From contig MU130082.1 of assembly GCA_015039465.1 (NCBI GenBank), positions 131,757-152,006 of the forward strand: a stretch of DNA of 20,250 nt, given 5' to 3'. The notes below the pieces were generated by a model. The model saw only the letters and a list, made by a program, of their open reading frames with translations, did not search any database and had not been told where the DNA came from. Positions within the stretch are counted from its first letter, which is position 1. Each line of letters starts with the position of its first letter. Origin of the DNA: Phlegmacium glaucopus. Its lineage: Eukaryota; Basidiomycota; Agaricomycetes; Agaricales; Cortinariaceae. Below are positions 8,981-17,150 of the stretch, one piece after another. The position numbers and the translations under genes are program-made.

Positions 8981-11900
8981 CTATTCCCAAAGTAGAAGGA
9001 AAATAGCCTGCATTTCCCTGTCATCCTTCTCAAATACTGCGCTTGCATTGAATTTCCACACAAAGGAACTACCATGAGGTTTTTCTAGTGCACCGTTTGT
9101 TAATACAAGCACACTGAGTCAGTCTTGAAGGAAGGAAGGACAACTTACTGGTATCTTGAAGAGAGATGTTGAATTTTTTGGTTGAGACCCAGTCAAAGGT
9201 TGTGTCCTGCCAGCAGGAGTTCCTTTGAATCCTGAGCTCAGTCTGGAACCAAGACAATTGATGGAACCCTGCAGCTATTGCTTCTACCACTTGCCTGGTT
9301 TTGATCTCACCTGCCTCCCCCTCCTCTTCATGTGTTCTATGAGACCTGATCAGGCACCTGACTTGCTGAACTAAATAGGTTTGGAACAGTCTCCTGAATT
9401 TCACCTCTCTGTTCTCCTTTTTGATGACTAGAGATCTGTTGAGGTATTTCAAAATTTGGTCCACTAGCTTTCTTGCTATGGAAAACAGCTCTTGGTGCCT
9501 TTGGCTGTACAGAGTGATGTTCCCTGTATAGGATGGGTGGTATATGATGTGGCCAAGGGTAACGATGTTACAGATGGAAAGAAGCTTGACGAGGTCGTTA
9601 AGCTCCAGGATGTTAGGGATGTGGTAGGGGTAGTCTGTGACTCATGTAATCAGCTAACAAATAGATATTTAACTCAGAGTACTGACCTGATTGAGGAATG
9701 TTTTGTACAAAGTGTAGGTGGTAGTAGGCTACCATTCTTCTCAGCAATTCCCTTGAGTCCCAGAGGCTGCTGGCTCTCTGGAAGATTGATGGTTTCGAAA
9801 AGGAATGGAAGATGGAAATACATGAATCGGTTATGGTGGCCCAAGAAAGCAGATAGCCTCCTTGAGATACTGAATGTTGGACTGTAACTACTGCATGGGG
9901 CCTACAAGGCCGGATATACCTGTTCGGATTTCAATTTAGCTAAGAGGGTAATTTGGAGTGTCAATGGCTCACAGTGTAGTCCCAGGTAGGAGGGCTATAG
10001 AGTGTATTTCCCAGAGTGTTGCTGGGGGCAGCTCTTCCCTGTACCTTTCGTTTGAAAAGGCAGCTCCATCCCTGATTTTGTTCCTGCTAGTAGGAGTGGC
10101 GAAGAATATAAATTCTATGCCTGCTTGGATGCGCTTGTACTTTGCGAATCCATTGGGGGCAATACTAAATCTTGTATTTGCATGTTGAAGGCTGCATTGG
10201 GACCACCTTATGCTCTGCCTGGGGAAAATTGAATCGGATTTGCAGTGGGGAAGATCTACAGTGCTGTAGAAGGCAGGGACATCTGTTGACAGTGAGGGAT
10301 CTGGTTGGAAATCCTCGACAGCGGATATTTCGGATGAACTTAGAATGAGTCCGTCGCTGAGCTTGGAGTGGGAGAGGAGGGCCTCCATGTTACCTGGAGT
10401 TGCTCTTTGCTTGAAATCTGGCAGAGAGTGATCTATGGATAAAGAGTAAATAGTAAGTAGTGAACAGCTGAAGAGGCTAGAACCGAAGAAGAAAAAAAAT
10501 ACCATTGATGTCAAAAACTCTTGCCATGCTGTTTGTAATAGATAGAAGGAGGTGTTTGTCAAAGTCCCCAGTATTAAAGCCTTTGTCTTGGATTAAGACA
10601 TCATTCTGGGAGAAGATGTTTTGTTTCTGGCTTTCTGGAAGCCTTTCCCACAGATTTCTCTCAGTGATATACAGGGAGGGCGGAAGGCTGGGGTGGATGG
10701 CAGCTTGATCTCTGACTTTACAAAGCCAAAAAATGTCAGAGGCAAGCTGGGTGGGGAGTCCTAAGTGACAGGAAATAGAAGGCTTGTAGAAAGTTACTTA
10801 CATGCGCCTGAGGAATATACCTCATAAGCTGGTTAGACAACCCAGGTACCTGACATTCCATGGGTTTGCCAATCAGTCTCTACCATCCCTCCATCAAAAC
10901 CAACACATCAGATAAATAAAACTATTGAGGCTTACTTGAGTCCCAAGATCATTCTTAACTTGGACCTCTGGCCAGCTTGTTTGGTGGTCCTTTGCCATAT
11001 GGTATGTAATGACAAGAGGCGCGCCCACATATTGAATGATTTTATCCTCCTCTTCTTTCACCTTGAGGTGGGAAGGTGTGGGTTTCTCTGAGACCGGAAC
11101 TTTTCCTGTAGAGTAGAGAAATAAATAAGTGGAAGAAAATTACACTACAGATAGCTGTTCAGTGGCACCTTTAATAGCGCTTGAGCTTGATGAAGGTAAG
11201 GAGGGTACTGAAGGTTCTACTTCAGTAGTCCTCTTTCTCTTTATTTTAGAAGGGATATCTCCCTCTGAGGCAGGCTTGTTCTCTGAAGAGTTCTTCATAA
11301 TTATATCTGTAGATTCATCATCAGACATTAAAATAGACAAAAATTAAGGACCTATGAGGAATGACTCACCTGCATGTCCCCTTTCCTCAAGAGATGGACA
11401 TATTTCTGCTCCTGTTCCAGCTTCTGTTTCCATTTCAACTTTTTCGATTTTTCCTGCAATATCATCCATATAAACATCCCCTTCTTCACTTTTCCCTTCA
11501 ATTTCATCCATATCGATATCAACTTGTTCGATTTCGACTTCATCCATATCCATATCAACTTGTTCAATTTCGACTTCATCCATATCCATATCAACTTGTT
11601 CAATTTCGACTTCAGCCTCCCCTTCCATTTCCACTTCTACTTGAGCCTCCCCTTCCGCTTGAGCCTCCCTTTCCACCTCCCCTTCCGCTTGAGCCTCCCT
11701 TTCCACCTCCCCTTCCGCTTGAGCCTCCCTTTCCACCTCTCGGCTTCCGCTTGAGCCTCCCTTTCCACCTCGGCTTCCCCTTGAGCCTCCCTTTCCACCT
11801 CCCCTTCCACTTGAGCCTCCCTTTCCACCTCTCCTTCCATTTCTTCTCTTCCAATTACCTCCTGTGACTTAGGTCCTATTATAATTTAATGTTGCTGTAA

Positions 11901-12878
11901 TTTTTTAACAAAGAAGTGATAGGAATACTCACTAGTGACTCTGGAGATCTCTAACTGCAAAGATGTCTTCTCCAACTTTTCAAACTCCAGTCCTTCAAAA
12001 AATTTCTTCAAAGCTTCTTCAGTACTAGTGCCTGAAGCTATTGAAAGAATCACCCTCCACAACTCCCTTTCAACCTCAGCCAGCTCCTCATCAATTTTAA
12101 CTGAAGATGATACCCAGAGCTATAACATGAGATGAGGATGAGGTCTGAAGGTCATTAATTAAGCCACTTACATTGAGTATTTCACCCTTTGATATGGTCT
12201 CCTTGTATATAGCAGAGCCTCCAAGAAGCCATATTGGGGAGATCACTAGTGCCAAAAGAAGGGGTTGTTCGAACTTTCCTTTACCAAACTCCTTTTCAAA
12301 GTATCTCATATTTTCTGGCTCTAGTACACTGATCAAGAAACCAGATGAGGTAAGAAGGGGAAACTCAAACAAAATCTGCACACTTACACTCCCAAATTGT
12401 CAAACAAGGTTTTAGGAGCAGGTAGTTTGCACTGTCCCTGAAACAAGAGCATTAATTTAGGTTTATACTGGGATTTTCTGCTTGAAACTCACCTCTTTTA
12501 ACATGTATAGAACATGTATAGCAGCTATCTCCAAGTTCGCCAGTATTGCCATGCCTTGAGCTGTCCTGGACTTCTTGATAGCGGAGCGAGTTAACCTATT
12601 CACAATAGCTGCCACCACTACAGATTGGGTCCCTTTCTGAACAGGTGCTGATTGGGTCAGGGTGATCTTTTCTTCCTGTTTCCAGGACAGCCGAATATGA
12701 TCCCAGGCAGTTTTCAGGAAGCTGACCCAGTTGGTGCTGGGTTCTTCCCCTAATACCTGAGAGGGATTGATAAAATTAAAACAATAATCATAGCTGTGTG
12801 AATTTATTTATCTTACCATAGCCTTGACTTTACTTAGTGACTGGAATACTTGATTATTCTCCCCCTCTTTGTAAATCG
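8981..12878 (-). CDS. JmjC-like (cupin-fold) protein gene, 14 exons followed, 5' end uncertain
   Basis: Exons on the minus strand: 12878-12817, 12756-12493, 12437-12388, 12328-12172, 12119-11933, 11875-11370, 11306-11169, 11105-10936, 10879-10802, 10746-10503, 10432-9973, 9919-9687, 9634-9149, 9084-8981 (TAG). Introns are 52-70 nt with GT..AG ends, and exon phases match at every junction. The only break is exon 11875-11370, whose tandem repeat carries two extra bases, so the acidic frame is lost unless the assembly is wrong. About 1000 residues. The N-terminal part is helical (VVVAAIVNRLTRSAIKK), then comes a Glu-rich repeat. The C-terminal third is JmjC-like: FYSTVDLPHC, SIRWSQCS, ATPTSRNKIRDGAAFS, then across an intron PGTTLYIRPCRPHAVVT, and RELLRRMVAYYHLHFV. 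This matches a family multicopy in mushroom genomes. JmjC enzymes are Fe(II)/2-oxoglutarate oxygenases acting on chromatin, but here the H-x-D position reads S-I-A (10161-10169), leaving only the distal His (9895-9897), so catalysis is unlikely. True role unknown. Confidence 0.75.
11498..11840 (-). repeat. Two in-gene tandem repeats (36-bp and 30-bp units)
   Basis: Inside the long exon of the JmjC-like gene. About 11498-11612 holds three 36-bp units coding for DEVEIEQVDMDM-type peptides. About 11640-11840 holds six to seven 30-bp units coding in frame for EVEREAQAEG. One unit (11721-11752) is 32 bp because of an extra CT near 11740, which shifts the frame. Read one base over, the same unit gives RWKGRLKRKG, strongly basic, and the third frame gives a Gly/Ser/Arg repeat. 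The tracts are CpG-poor purine/pyrimidine-biased DNA, prone to slippage. Confidence 0.85.
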
Positions 12879-12990
12879 CTAGGCCCTCTCTACCTCGCCC
12901 CTTATTTAATGTAATATTGAATAAATAATATATATATTACCACCAAAAAAAATATTAACTTGATAAAGAGACTAAGGCAGACTGGAATAA

Positions 12991-13180
12991 TTGATCAGAA
13001 CTGGTCAGAACTGGTCAGATTCTGATCAGAATTGGTCAGAATTGGTCATAATCTGATCAGAACTGGTCAGAACTGGTCAAATTCTGATCAGAACTGGTCA
13101 GATTCTGATCAGAACTGGTCAGAATCTGATCAGATCTGACTAGTTCTGACCAGTTCTGATCAGATCTGATCAGATCTGGT
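12991..13180. repeat. GATCAG/CTGGTCAG palindromic word array
   Basis: Roughly ten irregularly spaced copies of TGATCAGAACTGGTCAGA-like words. Up to about 13137 they run in one orientation (AACTGGTCAG); after a centre near 13140-13146 (GACTAGTTC) they are inverted (CTGACCAGTT), so the block can fold on itself. The word itself contains the palindrome CTGATCAG. No coding potential. Confidence 0.85.
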
Positions 13181-13198
13181 GGGGGACAGAAAAGTACT

Positions 13199-13251
13199 GG
13201 GATTCCCTGCTAGTCCTTGACTAAGTCACAGCTGCAGTTGCCCTTACATTA
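13199..13251 (+). repeat. Short dispersed repeat, copy 1
   Basis: Starts GGATTCCCTGCTAGTCCTTG and continues through GACTAAGTCA, CAGTTGCCC and TTACATTA. A diverged copy lies in the same orientation at 17328-17377 (GGATCCCCTGCTAGCTTGAC and onward). Both copies keep the CTGCTAG, TTGACTAAGTCA and CAGTTGCCCT blocks with small indels, so this is a shared interspersed sequence. Function unknown. Confidence 0.65.
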
Positions 13252-13311
13252 GGAGAGGATCACCTTTAAGGACTGACTCCAGCTGACAGTTAGCCCTAGT
13301 GCTTAAAAGTC

Positions 13312-13856
13312 TGGTTAGGTCCAGTTATTTTGTGCCCAGGGGCTCTAACAAAGACTGAGACCAGTTAACATTTGTCCCAGAACCAAAAATAACCTAACCA
13401 GACCACAACTAACCGGTTATGGTCAGTTATTTGTTGTTACTAACTGGTTAGGACTGAAAAACTGAAATTCAGTGAAGGGCAGGCAAATCTGTCCATATAT
13501 GTCTTAAAAAATATTATTTCCACTTATTTTAACTTCAAAATGAGCCCAAGAACGCTTAATTCAGGGAAGAATTGACATATTTATAAAAATAATCTTAAAA
13601 ATCTACTATTTTGACTAATATTTAAAGATTCGACAATAACTCAGTCAAATTTGAGTGTTTTTGATGTTCTTAGGCACATTTTGAAGGAGTACAATAGGGG
13701 TGGCTATAACCGGTTATTTAACAGTTAGTTAACTTCAAAATAACCAGTTATTTTATTTTCAAAATTGACTAACTTAACTGCAGTTAGGTTAGCTCTGCAG
13801 TTAAGTTTGGTTAGGTCTCAGTTATTTTCCAGTTGACTAACCTAACCTTCAAGCAC
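13312..13856. repeat. Repeat with GGTTAG/TAACTGG word flanks and AT-rich core
   Basis: Left flank (13312-13455) and right flank (13695-13856) are packed with GGTTAG, CTAACC, CCAGTTA and ACCGGTTAT words in both orientations; CTAACCGGTTAT and TATAACCGGTTATTT are near-palindromes. Between them is an AT-rich core (about 13490-13690) with no such words. The core from CTTCAAAATGAGCCCAAGAAC to GGGGTGGCTATA (13533-13708) aligns with 19184-19365, but the second copy has CCAGTC/GGTCCAG words in its flank instead. I take this to be a non-coding mobile or satellite-like family not matched to any class I know. Confidence 0.6.
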
Positions 13857-13934
13857 TAGTTAGCCATAGTCGCATTTTGCAGTCCAAATTTGGACTCCAC
13901 TGACTCCATGTACTCCTCCATGAAAAGTCCTTCC

Positions 13935-14128
13935 TCCAATTGGAATTCCTTGGAAACATTTGGAATTCTTGGAATCCTTGGAGGTCCTTGGAATTCCAAA
14001 TAATTCCACTTGTTTCCAAGATGTTTCCAAGGAATTCCAAATGTTTCCAAGATATGTCCAATTTCATTTCAAATGTTTCCAAATGTTCCAAGTGTTTCCA
14101 AGTGTTTCCAAGTGTTTCCAAGGATTCC
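13935..14128. repeat. TTGGAA/TTCCAA word array
   Basis: Around twenty copies of TTGGAA or its complement TTCCAA, often as CCTTGGAATTCC, ATTTGGAATTC or TGTTTCCAAG. The left part (to about 14000) is mainly TTGGAA, the right part mainly TTTCCAA, so the block is roughly a large inverted repeat. Both strands show spurious open frames (Phe/Gln/Ser on plus, Trp/Lys/His/Leu on minus) caused by the periodicity; I do not count them as genes. Confidence 0.85.
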
Positions 14129-14189
14129 AATTGCCAACTCCCTAATCAAGTAATTAATCACCTGACTTGTAGCATATGACAAATAAAAG

Positions 14190-14290
14190 AATGCTAGTAA
14201 GCAGGATTGAACCAAAGACCTTGAGAAAGGTCATGTGACATAATTCCCACACTGCATCAATGATCTACCAACTGCACCATCATTGCTTGT
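14190..14290 (-). repeat. tRNA-like sequence with A and B boxes (possible SINE head)
   Basis: On the minus strand, TGGTGCAGTTGG (14279-14268) fits the RNA polymerase III A box and GGTTCAATCC (14213-14204) fits the B box. The box starts are 66 bp apart, longer than the roughly 44 bp of a plain tRNA, and I could not pair acceptor or anticodon stems, so this is more likely a tRNA-derived SINE head or relic than a tRNA gene. A degraded counterpart (TGGTGCACAGACCATTGG) lies in opposite orientation at about 19968-19990, next to the right arm of the long inverted repeat. Confidence 0.45.
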
Positions 14291-14369
14291 ATATATATAA
14301 AAACTAACAGCTATATATACCTGACTAAATAATATATTCTGGCACTTCCTGGGGGGCTATTACCATGTA

Positions 14370-14656
14370 TATATGATGTTTAGAATAATTGAATATGATT
14401 TTTATTTTTATTATTATTCTGTTGTGTGAGACTATTCAAATATCTGGTTTATATATGCTTTCTAGCATCAGATCCAAAGGGACTCAGGCTGCCTCAGGAT
14501 GCTCCCAGGTTGTGTCAGGTTGCCACAGGTTGCCACAGGACAGCCTGGGACTTTTTATACATAGGTAACTTGCACCTGGGGGTGACCTCTTGACCTGAGA
14601 GGCCTGGCTGTCCTGGGGCATCCCAAGACATCTCAGGGAAGCCTAGGGCAGAAGTT
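14370..14656. repeat. Long inverted repeat, left arm
   Basis: From TATATGATGTTTAGAATAAT to GCCTAGGGCAGAAGTT. Its reverse complement matches 19550-19855 over its whole length with scattered substitutions and small indels. It includes GTGTGAGACTATTCAAATAT, CTAGCATCAGATCCAAAGGG and a set of CAGGTTGCC(A)CAGG words. No coding frame. Short similarity outside the arm (tRNA-like part at 14190-14290) suggests that the repeat unit extends outward. Confidence 0.85.
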
Positions 14657-14743
14657 ATTTTTCCTGATGAAGAACTGAACTGAACTGAACTTTGGTAACC
14701 CTATATGTCATGGGTGATGTACTGTACTACTTTGTTGGCTTAC

Positions 14744-15294
14744 ACTGTGCTCCTGTAGCAATGATGGTGGACAGCTGTTTTGCCATAGTTTTGGCTGCTG
14801 CCTGGCCGCCTTCTTCAGGATCAATATTGTAAGAAGGAATTTTTTTGAGAATTGCCAGTAAAACTTGTCTTAAGTTTCACCCTTTGCTGTCCTTCATCCC
14901 AGTCTCCTTATGGAAATACCATTCAGACCCTGGGAATAATTAAATTTTGTATGTAGGTATTAGGTAAGCAACTTACTTTGTGATTGTGCAGGGTCACCAT
15001 CATAGCATTCAATTATCTTACAAGGAAACCCTCCTCACCTAACCACCTTAGTGCCCCCTGACTTCAAGCCAAAATGAACTCACTCACCTTAGTAGTAGAC
15101 TATTGCATTCAACATGGGCCAAACTTCTGCAAGGTACACCCTCTCAGCCATCTCTTGAGCTTTGTGTTTCTTTTTTCTGGTATGCTCTTCAACCCTAGTC
15201 AGTATGACTGACTCTACTTCATCACCAAATCAAACCAATTTGACCTACTTTCTCTATCCCCTTTGCCTAATTGTTGTTTAGAAGAGGATGACAT
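14744..15294 (-). pseudogene. Decayed exons, possible start of the JmjC-like gene
   Basis: An ATG at 15294 on the minus strand opens MSSSSKQQLGKGDRESRSNW; after a one-base frame slip the exon continues DEVESVILTRVEEHTRKKKH and AQEMAERVYLAEVWPMLNA to a TAA and a GTGAGT donor at 15087. A 40-nt exon (15016-14977, IIECYDGDPAQSQ) and a longer one (14929-14744) follow, joined by a 47-nt intron with matching phase; the last reads SEWYFHKETGMKDSKG, a TGA (14879-14877), then NLRQVLLAILKKIPSYNID and AAAKTMAKQLSTIIATG. The charged helical start looks like a real protein N-terminus. Strand, spacing and the phase match across the repeat-filled interval suggest that it belongs with the JmjC-like gene, but I have no direct proof. 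The frameshift and two stops make it non-functional as read. Confidence 0.5.
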
Positions 15295-15410
15295 GGCTGC
15301 TACTTTCCTGTGATTACCTGCAGTCAAGGCTAACAAACAAAGAGTGTTGGAATTATTTTCAAATTATTTTTTTCACTGTGGTCTTGTTTACTTCAGATGC
15401 TGGACTCAGC

Positions 15411-15434
15411 ATTTTGGCATTTTGGCATTTTGGC
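15411..15434 (+). repeat. ATTTTGGC 8-bp tandem repeat
   Basis: Three exact copies of the 8-bp unit ATTTTGGC, followed by a partial fourth. Simple sequence; it sits in the AT-rich spacer upstream of the decayed minus-strand exons. Confidence 0.85.
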
Positions 15435-15589
15435 ATTTGACACCTATTTTTAACTTGTTATTCTATAGGTTTTTCCTTAAAAAATGTTTATTCAGTACAG
15501 GGAACCTAGAGAGTGTGACTGTTGGCAAGGGTCAGCAGCATACACAAATAAAATGCATTGGAGAAACCATTATATTCTCACCATAACAG

Positions 15590-15855
15590 ATGTGCTCTAG
15601 CAACTGTGAAATCAACAAACAATAATAACATGGTGGCCATTCTGTACTCCCTAAGACACACTGACCAAAACATCCATATTACAATATGATATTCACCATT
15701 TACTCAATACTTTGAACACTTTTACCTTACTTATGGAGAGGATTGTTCAATGAGAATCCTTCTTTTGAATTATTCAATCAGAATAAATAGTACTTTGACA
15801 TGATGGGTGATCATCAGCATTTGACTTTGTTGATTCCAAAGTTGCTAGAGCACAT
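15590..15855. mobile_element. 266-bp MITE-like element with 30-bp terminal inverted repeats
   Basis: The left end starts ATGTGCTCTAGCAACTGTGA (15590-15619). The reverse complement of 15826-15855 starts ATGTGCTCTAGCAACTTTGG; the two 30-bp ends differ at about three positions and are identical for the outer 16 bases. The interior is non-coding and AT-rich. This is the shape of a miniature inverted-repeat DNA transposon. I see no clear target-site duplication, so family assignment is open. Confidence 0.65.
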
Positions 15856-15869
15856 ATTTTGCATCATTG

Positions 15870-16380
15870 AACAATATTCAAGTTGAAATCAATTAATACT
15901 ATATTAATAAAATTTTCTTTTTTTAGAGAATTTTATAGAAGCTATGTGACTAAAGATCCTGGAAAAGTAAAGATTAAATTTTAAACAAAAAAAATTAATG
16001 ATATTTCTATTTGAACTATATATATGTCTATTATACATTTGTTCTACCTTAACAATTCCTATCTAAACAGTAGTAATATTCTGTTTTTTGATTTTTTTAC
16101 TGTGAATATAATAATTGTTTTTACTTTTACCTTTATTTTTACTGGTTGAAAAATGACCTCATATGTGATTATTATTTTCTTATTTATACAATTTTCATTA
16201 CTCAATACCATGCTGCTTATTTTATAGTTCTGTACACATATCTATTATAATTCTGTATTTTTAAACCACCTCCTAAGGATGTTTTCTCTAAAAGTTAAAA
16301 AATTGATGTTTAGCAAAAGAGCATTCATAATTTAACAATATTCAAGTTGAAATCAATTAATACTATGTTAATAAGATTTT
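15870..16380 (+). repeat. 47-bp direct repeat pair (15870-15916 and 16334-16380)
   Basis: Both copies begin AACAATATTCAAGTTGAAAT and run through AATTAATACTAT to an AATTTT-like end, with two differences. They are 464 bp apart in the same orientation. The first starts 15 bp after the MITE-like element. The DNA between is AT-rich with no coding frame. They could be a local duplication or the ends of a small element. Confidence 0.75.
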
Positions 16381-16512
16381 AGATTAAGAGCTCAGTTTGA
16401 ACTTTATTCTGTTAGCTTGTCTTAAAGCTTTTCACTTCCTTCCCTGCTATTCCCTTTGTTAATTGATCTGTGTTTCTCCCTTACCACAATTAACCATAAC
16501 TTTAACTAAACT
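15920..16512. other. AT-rich non-coding spacer
   Basis: Long runs of A/T with many stops in all frames. Apart from the second direct-repeat copy at 16334-16380, I see no feature. CpG is absent in this interval. It separates the divergent decayed genes at 15294 (minus) and 16513 (plus). Confidence 0.5.
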
Positions 16513-17150
16513 ATGGCTAAAATTACTTCTGCACATGTCTCAAAATATGCAAGGAGGAAAAAGAGGTGTCTCGCTCTACCCAATGAACAAGCATAATTAT
16601 TGTAACTGCATTGGTATCCAGAAGGTCTTCTTAAGGTGGAGGCAGAGGAGGAATGTGACAGTCTTGAAAGAACAGCATAGCAAGGCATGAACAAAACAGT
16701 GAAGCATTGGTGTCAAAGAAGCCTTTCATTTTTTAGCTGATAGAATGCATCTTCAAGGGTGACTTGCTTTAAATCTGTATGCTGAGGTTAGTTGGTGATA
16801 TGAGGTCACAGGACCTTGTTGGGGTTTACTTACCAGAGGCACAAGTCTGATAGGAATGCTATAGTCTCAGGTACAGGAATTGTAGGAAGTTCAGCTATGG
16901 AACTGAAAGATTCTTCAGATACTGATAATGAGACTGAGGATACTGTTATAACTTTGAGCAATTCAGGTACACTGATCATCAACAGTTGTTACATACAATG
17001 TCAGAGTTTGTTATCTAAGCTAAGCTCTAGAGCTGCAAAGATTTGTTAAGGTCTCAAGAAGCTGTTGAGTTTTAGAGTGAAGAAGATGTTAAGGATTGTC
17101 TATTAAAGACTATGTACTGTATATGTTACAAGAGACAAAGGTTTATATAC
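16513..17150 (+). pseudogene. Decayed unknown gene, plus strand
   Basis: ATG at 16513 reads MAKITSAHVSKYARRKKRCL and on to LPNEQA, a TAA (16594), LL, a TAA (16603), LHWYPEGLLKVEAEEECDSL, a TAG (16678) and MNKTVKHWCQRS, all in one frame. The same frame is open again from about 16816 with HKSDRNAIVSGTGIVGSS, then MELKDSSDTDNETEDTVITL. After a shift near 17040, SQEAVEF, a TAG and SEEDVKDCLLKTM follow. The acidic, Ser/Glu-rich segments and the basic N-terminus look like a genuine nuclear-type protein. Each of the four named stops is one C-to-T change from a Gln codon. The interval 16740-16815 is full of stops and may be an intron. I recognise no domain. Confidence 0.4.

Larger units (their letters stand above)
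12879..14743 (-). other. Possible 1.87-kb intron or insertion filled with repeats
   Basis: A GTAAGC donor at 14743 (exon ending ...ATGAQ plus one base) and an acceptor CCTAG ending at 12879 (next exon starting with two bases then IYKEGENNQ) have matching phase, so the decayed upstream exons could splice to the JmjC-like gene. All other introns of the gene are under 75 nt. The interval contains no coding frame of note; it consists of the repeat arrays listed separately. Alternatively the arrays are an insertion that destroyed the gene, or the two exon groups are different genes. Confidence 0.4.

Noticed and set aside
9492..9887. 131-codon plus-strand ORF
   Set aside because: Antisense to JmjC-like exons whose family motifs are on the minus strand; spans an intron of that gene.
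10747..10801. A shorter 41-nt intron ending at 10761
   Set aside because: It would break the phase; the acceptor at 10747 gives a 55-nt intron with the canonical GTAAGT donor and keeps the frame.
11361..11867. Plus-strand frames of 126-168 codons rich in Pro, Leu, Phe and His
   Set aside because: They are the antisense reading of the acidic tandem repeat in the JmjC-like gene; periodic DNA keeps several frames open.
12991..14128. Repeat arrays considered as a CRISPR array
   Set aside because: Words are 6-18 bp, palindromic and irregularly spaced, with no constant repeat/unique spacer pattern, and the genome is eukaryotic.
13849..14179. Open frames of 61-93 codons on both strands with ETLGNTW- and SKCFQ-type repeats
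   Set aside because: Explained by the TTGGAA/TTCCAA array; no coding features outside the periodicity.
14190..14290. Functional tRNA gene
   Set aside because: The A and B boxes are good, but I could not find paired acceptor and anticodon stems and the box spacing is long; kept only as a tRNA-like relic.
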